From the NCBI RefSeq assembly GCF_900100975.1, contig NZ_FNFX01000002.1, forward strand, positions 1-64,000: a stretch of 64,000 nucleotides of DNA, in the 5' to 3' direction. Made by a program: the position numbers and the translations under genes. The notes below the pieces were generated by a model. The model had not been told where the DNA came from, ran no database searches, and saw only the letters and a program-made list of their open reading frames with translations. This document shows, one piece after another, positions 9,371 to 18,432 of the stretch. Numbering within the stretch: the first letter of the stretch is position 1; each line of letters begins with the position of its first letter. The DNA is from Methylophilus rhizosphaerae (GTDB lineage Bacteria > Pseudomonadota > Gammaproteobacteria > Burkholderiales > Methylophilaceae).

Positions 9371-10315
9371 TTATTGCGCAGGATTTCCCTGCGGTTTCTG
9401 TAATGACTTCACTTGCGACTGGTCATGCTCGCTGACTGAAATCTGGTCATTGTCTTTTAACAATTCCTCTTCCGTTTCCTTATTCATGACAATCAGGCTG
9501 ATCCGGCGGTTAATCGGGTTAAACGGGTTTTCCTTATCAATCATAATGGCGGAACCCAGCCCTACCACGCGCATCAGCTTGGTCTCATCCATGCCACCCG
9601 CAATCAGCTCGCGGCGCGACGCATTCGCCCGGTCAGATGACAGCTCCCAGTTACTGTAGCCATGTTCACCATTGGCATAGGCGGTGGCATCGGTATGGCC
9701 GGACAAGCTGATTTTGTTATCCACACCATTCAGCGTTTTGCCGATCTCACGCAAAATCTGCCTGGCGTACGGCTGCAATTCCGCCTTGGCATTTTCAAAC
9801 ATGGGCCGGTTCTGCTCATCAATAATCTGTATGCGCAAACCTTCACTGGTAATATCCAGTTTTAACTGGGACTTGAATTGTTTTAAAGTCTCGTTATCTT
9901 CAATGGCCTGCTCGATTTTGGCTTTCAGTGCTTCCAGCTTGATTTTCTCTGCTTGTTTCAATGCCGCTTTGACATCTTCGATCCTGACCGATTTCAACTT
10001 GCCTGGGTCACCTTCTACCGGTTTTACCTGCCCCTGTTTCTTTGTAACGTCCCGGCCACCGGTATTCTTTAACGCAGAATCGCTCTGGCCGACAGAAGGC
10101 CCTGTCAATACCAAATGCAATGGGGTCTGGAAGTATTCGGCAATGCCCTCTTTCTGGGCTTTGGTAGTTGAGCCGAGCAACCACATGAGCAGGAAAAACG
10201 CCATCATGGCGGTGACAAAGTCGGCATAGGCAATTTTCCAGGCGCCGCCATGGTGGCCACCACCATTTTTTTTAATTTTTTTAACAATAATCGGGGCAAT
10301 ACGATCTTCTGCCAT
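9371..10315 (-). CDS. motB: Flagellar stator protein MotB
   Basis: A 314-residue stator subunit anchored to peptidoglycan. A single membrane helix near residues 28-50 carries the proton-relay Asp32 in YADFVTAMMAFF. An OmpA-like peptidoglycan-binding domain covers about residues 170-290 (LSGHTDATAYANGEHGYSNW..SSDRANASRREL). It lies 40 bases downstream of motA. The proton as coupling ion is the family norm and is not shown by the sequence. A second stator pair is encoded at 19968-21577. Confidence 0.95.
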   Translation of the reverse strand: MAEDRIAPIIVKKIKKNGGGHHGGAWKIAYADFVTAMMAFFLLMWLLGSTTKAQKEGIAEYFQTPLHLVLTGPSVGQSDSALKNTGGRDVTKKQGQVKPVEGDPGKLKSVRIEDVKAALKQAEKIKLEALKAKIEQAIEDNETLKQFKSQLKLDITSEGLRIQIIDEQNRPMFENAKAELQPYARQILREIGKTLNGVDNKISLSGHTDATAYANGEHGYSNWELSSDRANASRRELIAGGMDETKLMRVVGLGSAIMIDKENPFNPINRRISLIVMNKETEEELLKDNDQISVSEHDQSQVKSLQKPQGNPAQ

Positions 10316-10355
10316 GATGTTCTCTCGGAATAGGCTGACTCACTAACAGGATGGA

Positions 10356-11216
10356 TTATTTCGACTTGGTCTGCTTCACATGGTCTTCCAGTTCGGTAAA
10401 GCCTGGACGCTCGGTGGAGTACAGCACCTTGCGCCCGAACTCCACGGCGATGGGTGGTGCATAACCGTTGAGGCTGGCCAGCAGGACCACTTTGACGGTT
10501 TGCAGGCTTTTGCTGGTCTCTTCCAGTTTTTGCTCCAGCAAGCCAGCCAGCGGGCCAATAAAGCCATACGATAGCAAAATACCAAGGAATGTCCCCACCA
10601 GGGCATGGGCGATCAGAATACCCAGTTCGGCCGGTGGCAACGCCACGTTTTCCATGGTGTGTACCACGCCCATCACGGCTGCCACGATACCGAATGCCGG
10701 TAAGCCATCGCCCAGCCTGGCGATACAATGGACCGGTACATGCCCTTCCATATGATGGGTCTCCAGCTCGTTATCCATCAGGTTTTCCACCTGGAAGGCA
10801 TCCATGTTGCCGGACACCATCAGGCGCAGGTAGTCACACATAAATTCCACCAGGTGATGGTCGTGCAGGATATTGGGGTATTTGGCAAACAAGGCACTGG
10901 CTTCAGGATCCTCGATATCATTCTCAATCGACATCAGGCCATCCTTGCGGATTTTGGTCAGGATTTCAAACAGCAAGGCCAGCAGATCCATATACAGTTG
11001 TTTGGAGTATTTGGAGCCTTTGAACAAGGTAGGAAGCGCTTTCAGTGTGGCTTTGATGGCCTTGCTGTCGTTTCCGACCACAAATGCGCCAGCAGCACCA
11101 CCAAAAATCATCATGAGTTCCAGTGGCTGCCACAGCGCACCCAAATGGCCGCCTGCGATTGCATAGGCACCGAAAATCATGCCGCATACCATGATATACC
11201 CGATTACAACAAACAT
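10356..11216 (-). CDS. motA: Flagellar stator protein MotA
   Basis: A 286-residue MotA with four predicted membrane helices (near residues 1-25, 30-50, 170-190 and 200-225) and a large cytoplasmic loop that touches the rotor protein FliG. Length and the segment LGDGLPAFGIVAAVMGVVHTM match the family. It is the first gene of the minus-strand motility cluster; the 123-base gap upstream should hold its promoter, but I found no convincing sigma-28 site there. Confidence 0.95.
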   Translation of the reverse strand: MFVVIGYIMVCGMIFGAYAIAGGHLGALWQPLELMMIFGGAAGAFVVGNDSKAIKATLKALPTLFKGSKYSKQLYMDLLALLFEILTKIRKDGLMSIENDIEDPEASALFAKYPNILHDHHLVEFMCDYLRLMVSGNMDAFQVENLMDNELETHHMEGHVPVHCIARLGDGLPAFGIVAAVMGVVHTMENVALPPAELGILIAHALVGTFLGILLSYGFIGPLAGLLEQKLEETSKSLQTVKVVLLASLNGYAPPIAVEFGRKVLYSTERPGFTELEDHVKQTKSK

Positions 11217-11313
11217 GCTCTACCCCGCTTTTAGCATTGAACGCCTATAGCATAGCAATGACCTGCCTGATTCAATTTTTCAAATAAGAGGGATTTAGCT
11301 GCCTAATTAATAT

Positions 11314-11332
11314 CCCGCCACAGCGTGGCGGG
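11314..11332. repeat. 8-bp GC-rich hairpin downstream of the methyltransferase gene
   Basis: CCCGCCAC and GTGGCGGG flank a 3-base loop, 8 bases past the methyltransferase stop. On the minus strand an AT-rich stretch follows without a clean T-run. It may be a weak terminator separating the flhDC transcript from motA. Confidence 0.45.
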
Positions 11333-11339
11333 CAGCAGG

Positions 11340-12206
11340 CTACAGGAGATATACAAACAGGGCGGGCGCATTCGCAGCCGGATAAAGGATGCGTGCGGCA
11401 GTGATACCTGGCACGGGAAATTCGGAGCTGACGAACAGGCTGCCGGGGCGCATTTCACACTGTACCTTTTGCCATACATCGCCCATCACTGCCGGTGATA
11501 AATAGGCGAAGACTACATCCAGCCTGGCAAAGTTGTCCTGGCGATAATCTCCCCGCGTGAAATTGGCCCGGCTACCGGAAAAGGTCGCACGTATTACACT
11601 GACCAGCCAGGGCAAAGGCGCAATTTCCACGCCATCCACCTGATCTTGCGGGCGTTGCCGCGACAGGAACAGGGAGACATCGCCCAACCCGCTGCCGATA
11701 TCCAGCACGTGTAATGGCCGATCGCCCGCGTGTTGTACCAGGAGATACTCCATCGCACGCCAGGTGGCCGGGAAAGAGGGATAAAAAGGAACCCGGGTAT
11801 TATGTACCGACCAGTACAGCAACAGCGTGACCACAAAACCGGAAAAGTAAACAGTGGAAGGTAATGCCAGTTGTTGCATCATGATCACCGCAAGAGGGAA
11901 AACCCCATGAATCCAGCGCCACCAGGCAGGCATGCGCGCCACCCTGGCGAATATACTGACCAGGGTAATATGCAAAGCCAGCCAGCACCAGATGGTCTCC
12001 AGCCGTAATCCTGTGCTATTGCGCAATTCAAATGCAAATATGCTGTTGATTACACCAGGCGCAACGCCCGCAATCAACAGCATACTCAATCCCTGTATCA
12101 GCAAGGCCTGGCACCATAGTTTCCGGGGCCACAACTTTGAAGACAGGGGACGCCAGGCAACCGTGTGTTGCTGCAACGTCCCTGCCAGCAGTTTTACAGC
12201 GCTCAT
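11340..12206 (-). CDS. Membrane-anchored SAM-dependent methyltransferase-like protein
   Basis: A 288-residue protein with two parts. Residues about 30-140 hold three or four hydrophobic membrane segments. The C-terminal half is a class I methyltransferase fold with motif I as LHVLDIGSGLGDVSLFLSR and an acidic motif II around VDGVEIAP. The substrate is unknown. It lies 64 bases downstream of flhC on the same strand, so it may be co-transcribed with the flagellar master regulator, but nothing in it points to a flagellar substrate. Confidence 0.75.
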   Translation of the reverse strand: MSAVKLLAGTLQQHTVAWRPLSSKLWPRKLWCQALLIQGLSMLLIAGVAPGVINSIFAFELRNSTGLRLETIWCWLALHITLVSIFARVARMPAWWRWIHGVFPLAVIMMQQLALPSTVYFSGFVVTLLLYWSVHNTRVPFYPSFPATWRAMEYLLVQHAGDRPLHVLDIGSGLGDVSLFLSRQRPQDQVDGVEIAPLPWLVSVIRATFSGSRANFTRGDYRQDNFARLDVVFAYLSPAVMGDVWQKVQCEMRPGSLFVSSEFPVPGITAARILYPAANAPALFVYLL

Positions 12207-12270
12207 GCTGAGCCTTTCTTTAAATGCCAGGTCGCATCGAATCCAACCGGTGGATCATGACTACGATTGC

Positions 12271-12837
12271 TTAAGCAGTCATGGATACCAGTTTATAGCT
12301 GAGTTCTTTGGCTTTTTTGGTTTTACCGGCACGTGAAGGCACATGGCACAGGTTACATACATAATTCTGGTTCAGGTCATAGCTGTTGACGATATATTGG
12401 CCACCACAGCAATGACAGATTTTAGTCGTCAGCAATTTGCTTTCGATAAAGCGTACCAGGGTCCAGGCGCGTGTCAGTGACAGCACTGGCTCTTCATTTT
12501 GCGCTGCATCAGGGTTCTGCACCTGCTGCATGTACAAAGTGTAGGCTTTGATAATGGCTTGAATCCCATCTACACCGGCATAATCCACCATGAAGCGGTA
12601 GATATTATAGAAAATGGAAGAGTGGATATTAGGTTGCCATGTCAGGAACCAGTCAGTGGAGAATGGCAACATGCCTTTGGGAGGTGAGACCCCTTTCATC
12701 TCCTTGTACAGCTTGATCAAGCGCTCGCGGGACAATGTGGTTTGCGACTCCAGCAATTGCAAGCGTGCACCCAGTTGGATCATTTGCATGGCCAGTTGAA
12801 TTTGTTCTGCTTCGTTGACTACACTTTTCTTTTGCAT
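12271..12837 (-). CDS. flhC: Flagellar master transcriptional activator subunit FlhC
   Basis: A 188-residue FlhC. With FlhD it forms the FlhD4C2 complex that switches on class II flagellar promoters. The four-cysteine zinc site is visible as CHCCGGQY (about residues 141-148) and CNLC near 161. The preceding segment with ERLIKLYKEMKGVSPPKGMLPF is typical of the family. It starts 45 bases after flhD. Confidence 0.96.
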   Translation of the reverse strand: MQKKSVVNEAEQIQLAMQMIQLGARLQLLESQTTLSRERLIKLYKEMKGVSPPKGMLPFSTDWFLTWQPNIHSSIFYNIYRFMVDYAGVDGIQAIIKAYTLYMQQVQNPDAAQNEEPVLSLTRAWTLVRFIESKLLTTKICHCCGGQYIVNSYDLNQNYVCNLCHVPSRAGKTKKAKELSYKLVSMTA

Positions 12838-12882
12838 GATAAACCCTCTTTTCTATTCTTTATCGTGAGATGAATAATGCAG

Positions 12883-13206
12883 TTAAACAGTAGACTCAGC
12901 AGCCTGGGCAGACATCAATACTGCTGTGTGCAGGTGAGCCTGGGTAGCATCTTTGGTGTAGCTGGTCAGCATGCCCAGAATTTCGCTATCATCAAAACGG
13001 AAACGGGTCAGCAACATATTGGTGTTGCACAGTTTGAGCAATTGCAGGTTAGTCAGGTTTTCCAGCAGGTCAGCAATTTCCTTGTTAATGCCGAGGCGGA
13101 AAATGGCGGTGGCCTTGTCGGCGCGGATCAGTTGTTGTGCCAGCATCAGATAGTTCAAGTTGGCATCTTTGATTTCAGCGAGTAAATCGTTTTGCATGAC
13201 ATTCAT
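12883..13206 (-). CDS. flhD: Flagellar master transcriptional activator subunit FlhD
   Basis: A 107-residue helical FlhD with LLAEIKDANLNYLMLAQQLI near the N-terminus. The ATG at 13206 has GGAGA about 10 bases upstream; an in-frame ATG three codons later is an alternative. It is divergent from flhB across a 608-base regulatory region. A betaproteobacterium using FlhDC fits Burkholderiales-like and Methylophilales-like control. Confidence 0.95.
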   Translation of the reverse strand: MNVMQNDLLAEIKDANLNYLMLAQQLIRADKATAIFRLGINKEIADLLENLTNLQLLKLCNTNMLLTRFRFDDSEILGMLTSYTKDATQAHLHTAVLMSAQAAESTV

Positions 13207-13814
13207 GATTTCTTATCTCCATTTTATGGGTAATTTAAGCACGCCTCAGCGTTAGGCGTACTTTGCGCGCAATCATGAGTGCCAACAAGCAGGGTTTGTC
13301 GGTTTATTTTGTAGGACGGACGAAAGTAGCCATGTAGGTGTCTGTCTTACAAAGACCTACATGGCATTCCACATAACCATATTAAACAACAGGTTATGTT
13401 TGTATCTTAATGTGAAGTTATACTAAAACTGAGCTTATTCTCTCAATAGCTCTGACCTTTCAATTCAAAAAATAATTCAAGTTTTCCGGCTGTATTCCGT
13501 TAACGCTGTTTTTTCTGCTGCTTTCACTTTCCTGATTCATCATCGGGCGTTTTTTGTCTTAACTCGGTTAACGGCAACGCAGACTAAAACTTTAGGTTTT
13601 TTTCTAAAAAATATTAAAAAAATTCATAACTCATTGTTTATTAAAAATAATAATTTTTATATTTTGCATTTGTTAACAATCTTGGCAGCATAAGTGATAG
13701 AAAGCGGTCAATAAGTCTCTTTATTCCCGATATAAAACCCTCGGGGATTGCTCAATAATCGCAGCTGTAAACACAACGTATTTGTTGTTTCCTTGTAACC
13801 TGAAGAGTGAATAA
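13207..13814. promoter_or_regulatory. flhD-flhB divergent regulatory region
   Basis: A 608-base non-coding region between the flhDC and flhBA transcripts. It holds three inverted repeats on the flhD side: ACGCCT/AGGCGT (13241-13246 and 13254-13259), an 11-bp one (13329-13339 and 13355-13365) and ACATAACC/GGTTATGT (13371-13378 and 13392-13399). A strongly AT-rich block with A- and T-tracts runs from about 13590 to 13672. No open frame here looks like a gene. Promoters must lie here, but I could not fix -35/-10 pairs for either direction. Confidence 0.7.
13329..13365. repeat. 11-bp perfect inverted repeat upstream of flhD
   Basis: GCCATGTAGGT and ACCTACATGGC flank 15 bases, 123-159 bases upstream of the flhD start. 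Arm length and spacing fit either an operator for a dimeric regulator or a leader hairpin of the flhD mRNA. Confidence 0.6.
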
Positions 13815-14987
13815 ATGGCAGCTGAAGACAGCGACATGGAAAAAACCGAAGACGCGTCCCCCAAGCGATTGGAGAAGGCGCGCGAAGACGGTGATATTCC
13901 CCGCTCACGCGAATTAGCCGCGTGTGCCGTACTGTTTACCAGTGGCATGGCCATCATGATGCTGGGTCGCCCCATGGGTGAGGCGCTACAAAATGTCTTG
14001 CGGCAAGGGCTGAGATTTGACCAGGCGATGGCATTTGAGCCCGAACTGCTGATCGTCCATCTACTGAAAGTGCTGGAACAGATTGCATGGGCCTTCCTGC
14101 CACTGGCCGTGATTATGGTGGCCAGCGCCATCGCTGCCCCGGTATTGGTCGGCGGCTGGGTCATGACACAGAAATCTCTGGTGCCCAATTTTGGTAAATT
14201 GAACCCGATCAAAGGGTTCGGTAATCTGTTCTCCAAAAACTCACTGGTAGAACTGGTGAAGTCCGTGGCTAAAACCGTCCTGGTAGCCTCGGTCGGCTAC
14301 ACCATTGTGAGGAAAGACCTGCAGCCTATGCTGGGCTTGTCCAATATGCCGCTGGAATCCGGTATCCATGCCATTAATGATTACATGATGACCGGATTCC
14401 TGACCATTGCCTCTGCCCTGGTGCTGATTGCGGTGATTGATGTGCCCTATCAGCTCTACCAGTATGCGCAAAAGCACAAGATGACCAAGCAGGAACTGAA
14501 AGACGAAGCGAAAGAATCTGAAGGTAGCCCGGAAGTCAAAGGCCGTATCCGCCAGCAGCAACGTGAAATGGCGCGCAGAAGAATGATGAGTAACATCCCG
14601 ACTGCTGATGTGGTGATTACCAACCCTACTCACTATGCGGTGGCTGTGCGCTATAAAGAAGGTGAAAATGGCGCTCCTATCGTCGTGGCTAAAGGCGTCG
14701 ATACGATTGCTCAAAAAATTAAAGAGATTGCAGCTGAACATGAAGTCATGGTGCTGGAATCTCCGAAACTGGCGCGTGCTTTATATGCACACACGGAGCT
14801 GGAGCGTGAAATTCCGCAAACTTTATATGCAGCAGTGGCTGAAATCCTGGCTTATGTGTTCCAGCTACGCGTGTTCAGGCAGCATGGGGGCGTACGTCCG
14901 GCCATGCCAGACAATGTACCGGTTCCAGATGCATTGGATCCACATGCATTGGTTGCAACGCCACCCAGTGCAACAGATATTGAGTAA
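13815..14987 (+). CDS. flhB: Flagellar export apparatus switch protein FlhB
   Basis: A 390-residue FlhB, the export-gate subunit that changes substrate class from rod/hook to filament. Four membrane helices lie within about residues 30-210. The cytoplasmic domain has the self-cleaving NPTH motif at residues 270-273. Length is close to the family norm. It opens a plus-strand cluster flhB-flhA-flhF-flhG-fliA-motC-motD. Confidence 0.97.
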   Translation: MAAEDSDMEKTEDASPKRLEKAREDGDIPRSRELAACAVLFTSGMAIMMLGRPMGEALQNVLRQGLRFDQAMAFEPELLIVHLLKVLEQIAWAFLPLAVIMVASAIAAPVLVGGWVMTQKSLVPNFGKLNPIKGFGNLFSKNSLVELVKSVAKTVLVASVGYTIVRKDLQPMLGLSNMPLESGIHAINDYMMTGFLTIASALVLIAVIDVPYQLYQYAQKHKMTKQELKDEAKESEGSPEVKGRIRQQQREMARRRMMSNIPTADVVITNPTHYAVAVRYKEGENGAPIVVAKGVDTIAQKIKEIAAEHEVMVLESPKLARALYAHTELEREIPQTLYAAVAEILAYVFQLRVFRQHGGVRPAMPDNVPVPDALDPHALVATPPSATDIE

Positions 14988-15011
14988 TTAAAGCAGGCTT
15001 AAGGAGCTTAC

Positions 15012-17099
15012 ATGAACAACTGGCAACAATGGATGGGAAAAATGGACGGTCGTGCAATCGCCGCGCCACTCATTATTGTATTGCTGCTCGCCATGATGAT
15101 CCTGCCGTTGCCGGCCATCATGCTCGATGTATTCTTTACCTTTAATATTGCACTCTCCATTCTTGTCTTGATGATAGGCTTGCAAACGACCAAACCGCTT
15201 GATTTTATCGCCTTCCCTACTGTGCTGCTGATGACCACCATGCTACGCCTGGCATTGAACGTGGCATCGACCCGCGTGGTGCTGACGGAAGGCCATGCCG
15301 GCCCGGATGCGGCTGGTAAGGTGATTGAAGCTTTCGGCCACTTCCTGATCGGCGGTAATTACGCTGTCGGTATCGTGGTCTTTATCATCCTGACCATTAT
15401 CAACTTCACCGTGATCACCAAAGGTGCCGGCCGTATTGCTGAAGTGGGTGCACGGTTTACTCTGGATGCAATGCCCGGTAAACAGATGGCGATTGATGCC
15501 GACCTGAATGCCGGCCTGATTGGCGAAGATGAAGCCCGTCGTCGCCGCAAGGAAGTCAGCCAGGAATCCGAGTTCTACGGGGCCATGGATGGTGCCAGTA
15601 AATATGTACGTGGTGACGCGATTGCCGGCATCCTGGTCATTATCATCAACATCGTTGGCGGGCTGATTGTCGGTATGATGCAACACGGCCTGGGCTTTGA
15701 TGATGCGGTGAAAAACTACACCTTGCTGGCGATTGGTGATGGCCTGGTGGCACAGATTCCTTCCCTGGTGATTTCCATTGCTGCTGGTGTGGTAGTTTCG
15801 CGTGTGGCTAACAATGAAGATATCGGTGGGCAGCTGATTACCCAGCTGTTTGAAAACCCACGCGTGCTGGGCTTTACTGCCGGTATTATTGGCGGGATCG
15901 GCCTGATTCCTGGCATGCCGCACCTAGCTTTTCTGGCATTGGGCGGCATACTCGGCGGCCTGGCCTACTCCCTGAAACAGAAGCAGGCAAAAGCCCGGCA
16001 ACAGGCTGCGCTGGAAGTACAACCGGAAGATAAGCTGGCACCTGTCAGCGAAGCCGAGGAAGCCACCTGGAATGATGTATTGCCTGTGGACACGGTTGGC
16101 CTGGAAGTCGGCTACCGCCTGATCCCGCTGGTGGATAAGGGCCAGGGCGGCGAGCTACTGAAACGTATCAAAGGGATTCGCAAGAAATTTGCGCAGGAAA
16201 TCGGCTTCCTGGCCCCAACCGTGCATATCCGCGACAACCTGACCTTAAAGCCCAATGCTTACCGCATCACCATGAAAGGCGTGGAAATGGCCAGTGGCGA
16301 ATCCAATTTCAACCAGATGCTGGCCATTGACCCGGGTGCCGTGACGGCTGAACTGGATGGTGCCAAAACCACTGATCCGGCATTTGGGCTGCCAGCGGTA
16401 TGGATTGAACCGGAGCGTAAAGAATATGCGCAAAGCCTGGGCTACACCGTGGTGGATGCCGGTACGGTGATCGCTACCCACCTGAACCATATTATTTCAC
16501 TGAATGCCGGTGAGTTGCTGGGTCGCCAGGAGGTGCAGCAGTTGCTGGATCACCTGGGTAAAGAATCCAGCAAGCTGATTGAAGAAATCGTGCCTAAAAT
16601 GATTTCGCTTTCCACGTTGCAAAAAGTGTTGCAGAACCTGCTTAATGAAGGGGTGCATATCCGTGATATGCGCACCATTCTGGAAACCCTGGCCGACCAT
16701 GCCCAATATAGCCAGGATGCCAATGACCTGACCGCCATGGTCCGCGTCAAGCTTGGCCGCGCCATCGTGCAGGACTTGTTCCCCTACAGCAATGAAGTGA
16801 CTGCCATGACCCTGGATGGCCAGCTGGAACGACTGCTGCTGCAAGCCTTGCAAAATAACCAGTCTGCACAAAACGGGATTGAACCTGGCATTGCCGAAAG
16901 ACTGGCGCAACAAACAGAAATGGCAGCCAAACAGCAGGAACAAATGGGGCTGACACCGGTATTACTGGTCGCTGCCCCGCTACGCCAGGCTTTATCCAGA
17001 TTCTTGAGAAGAACCGTCCCGCATCTCAGAGTATTGTCACATGACGAGCTGCCAGACAACAAATCCATTCGAGTGACCAGTTTAATCGGAGCGCAATAA
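15012..17099 (+). CDS. flhA: Flagellar export gate protein FlhA
   Basis: A 695-residue FlhA with a polytopic N-terminal half (eight helices expected within about residues 15-310) and a large cytoplasmic domain that binds export chaperones. The conserved loop with GARFTLDAMPGKQMAIDADL at about 150 and the FAEVGARFTLD-like signature identify it. It starts 24 bases after flhB with an AGGAG-type ribosome site and ends one base before flhF begins. Confidence 0.97.
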   Translation: MNNWQQWMGKMDGRAIAAPLIIVLLLAMMILPLPAIMLDVFFTFNIALSILVLMIGLQTTKPLDFIAFPTVLLMTTMLRLALNVASTRVVLTEGHAGPDAAGKVIEAFGHFLIGGNYAVGIVVFIILTIINFTVITKGAGRIAEVGARFTLDAMPGKQMAIDADLNAGLIGEDEARRRRKEVSQESEFYGAMDGASKYVRGDAIAGILVIIINIVGGLIVGMMQHGLGFDDAVKNYTLLAIGDGLVAQIPSLVISIAAGVVVSRVANNEDIGGQLITQLFENPRVLGFTAGIIGGIGLIPGMPHLAFLALGGILGGLAYSLKQKQAKARQQAALEVQPEDKLAPVSEAEEATWNDVLPVDTVGLEVGYRLIPLVDKGQGGELLKRIKGIRKKFAQEIGFLAPTVHIRDNLTLKPNAYRITMKGVEMASGESNFNQMLAIDPGAVTAELDGAKTTDPAFGLPAVWIEPERKEYAQSLGYTVVDAGTVIATHLNHIISLNAGELLGRQEVQQLLDHLGKESSKLIEEIVPKMISLSTLQKVLQNLLNEGVHIRDMRTILETLADHAQYSQDANDLTAMVRVKLGRAIVQDLFPYSNEVTAMTLDGQLERLLLQALQNNQSAQNGIEPGIAERLAQQTEMAAKQQEQMGLTPVLLVAAPLRQALSRFLRRTVPHLRVLSHDELPDNKSIRVTSLIGAQ

Positions 17100-17100
17100 C

Positions 17101-18432
17101 ATGAACATCAGAAGATTTTTTGGCAAGAATGCACGCGATGCATTGGCACAGGTCAAGCAGGCATTGGGTGAAGATGCCATTATCGTCGCCAATCGCAGCG
17201 TCAATGGTGGCACCGAGATCATGGCCATGCTCGAATCCGATATTGAAACCACGGACAGCCAGCAGGCAGAGCCTCAACCTGACCATGGCCGTAGCCTGCT
17301 GGATTTTGTCACGGGCAAAGAACAGCCACGCCCGGCCTCACAACCGGCAACACGCGCACCGGTTGCCCCAGCTGCGATGGAAGAGGATCCTGCCAGTGAG
17401 CATGCCATCATGGATATGCTCAAACAGCACAGCGAACAGCAGGAACAGGCGTATCAACTGGCCACCCAGACCCTGGAAGACAAAATGCAGGGCATGATGC
17501 AGGAAATGCGTCATATGCGCAGTCATTTTGAAACCCAGATGAGTGCCATGACCTGGCAGCATCACCTGCAACATAGCCCGGCCAAGTCCAAAGTACTGAG
17601 CACTTTGCTGTCAGCCAGCTTCAGTGCTGCCCTCTCCCGCCAGATTGCAGAAAAAATACCGCAGCATATTGACGTCAACAAGGCACCGATGTGGGCAAAA
17701 GAAGTCATCAGCCGCAACCTGCATACCCTGGATGATGAAGATGCTCTGCTGGATCGTGGCGGCGTCTACGCACTGGTAGGCCCGACTGGCGTGGGTAAAA
17801 CGACGACTACAGCCAAACTGGCCGCCCGTTATGTCATGAAGCACGGCACCCAGAACCTGGGCCTGATCACGACAGACAGCTACCGTATCGGTGGTTACGA
17901 GCAATTACGCATCTACGGCAAAATTCTGGGCGTGATGGTACATGCGGTTAAAGATGAAGAAGACCTGAAAATCGCGCTGAATGAGCTGAAAGGCAAACAC
18001 ATGATCCTGATTGACACAGTCGGTGTCAGCCAGCGTGACCAGGCGGTAACAGAGCAATTATCCATGCTGAGCAGAGCGGAGTCACCGATCCAGAAACTGT
18101 TGTGCCTGAATGCCACGTCCACTGGTGAAACGCTGACGGATGTGATGCGCAGCTACAAGAAACACGAGATGGCCGGTTGTATCGTGACCAAACTGGATGA
18201 AGCAGCGGCGATTGGCAATGTGCTGGATGTGCTGATTCGTGAGCGCATGCGCTTGTTCTACACCACCAGCGGCCAGCGTGTACCGGAAGATATTGAAGTC
18301 GCCGACAAACAAGCCCTGGTTGAGCGTGTGTTAACTCCACATCAGGCCAGCCTGCCCTACCAGTACCTGGATGAAGAATTGCCACTGGTGATTTCCAGCA
18401 TGATGCAATCCCAGGGAGAGGCGCATGCTTAA
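17101..18432 (+). CDS. flhF: Flagellar SRP-type GTPase FlhF
   Basis: A 443-residue FlhF that sets the site and number of flagella, typically at a cell pole. The N-terminal B domain includes FFGKNARDALAQVKQALGEDA. A variable linker follows, then the SRP GTPase NG domain with the P-loop GPTGVGKTTTTAKL at about residues 229-242, DTVGVSQRD and TKLDEA. It overlaps the next gene by 8 bases, which suggests translational coupling with its partner. Confidence 0.96.
   Translation: MNIRRFFGKNARDALAQVKQALGEDAIIVANRSVNGGTEIMAMLESDIETTDSQQAEPQPDHGRSLLDFVTGKEQPRPASQPATRAPVAPAAMEEDPASEHAIMDMLKQHSEQQEQAYQLATQTLEDKMQGMMQEMRHMRSHFETQMSAMTWQHHLQHSPAKSKVLSTLLSASFSAALSRQIAEKIPQHIDVNKAPMWAKEVISRNLHTLDDEDALLDRGGVYALVGPTGVGKTTTTAKLAARYVMKHGTQNLGLITTDSYRIGGYEQLRIYGKILGVMVHAVKDEEDLKIALNELKGKHMILIDTVGVSQRDQAVTEQLSMLSRAESPIQKLLCLNATSTGETLTDVMRSYKKHEMAGCIVTKLDEAAAIGNVLDVLIRERMRLFYTTSGQRVPEDIEVADKQALVERVLTPHQASLPYQYLDEELPLVISSMMQSQGEAHA

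Noticed and set aside
13729-13745. CCCGATAT upstream of flhB as a sigma-28 -10 element
   Set aside because: No TAAA-type -35 at the required spacing; 2 of 8 matches only.
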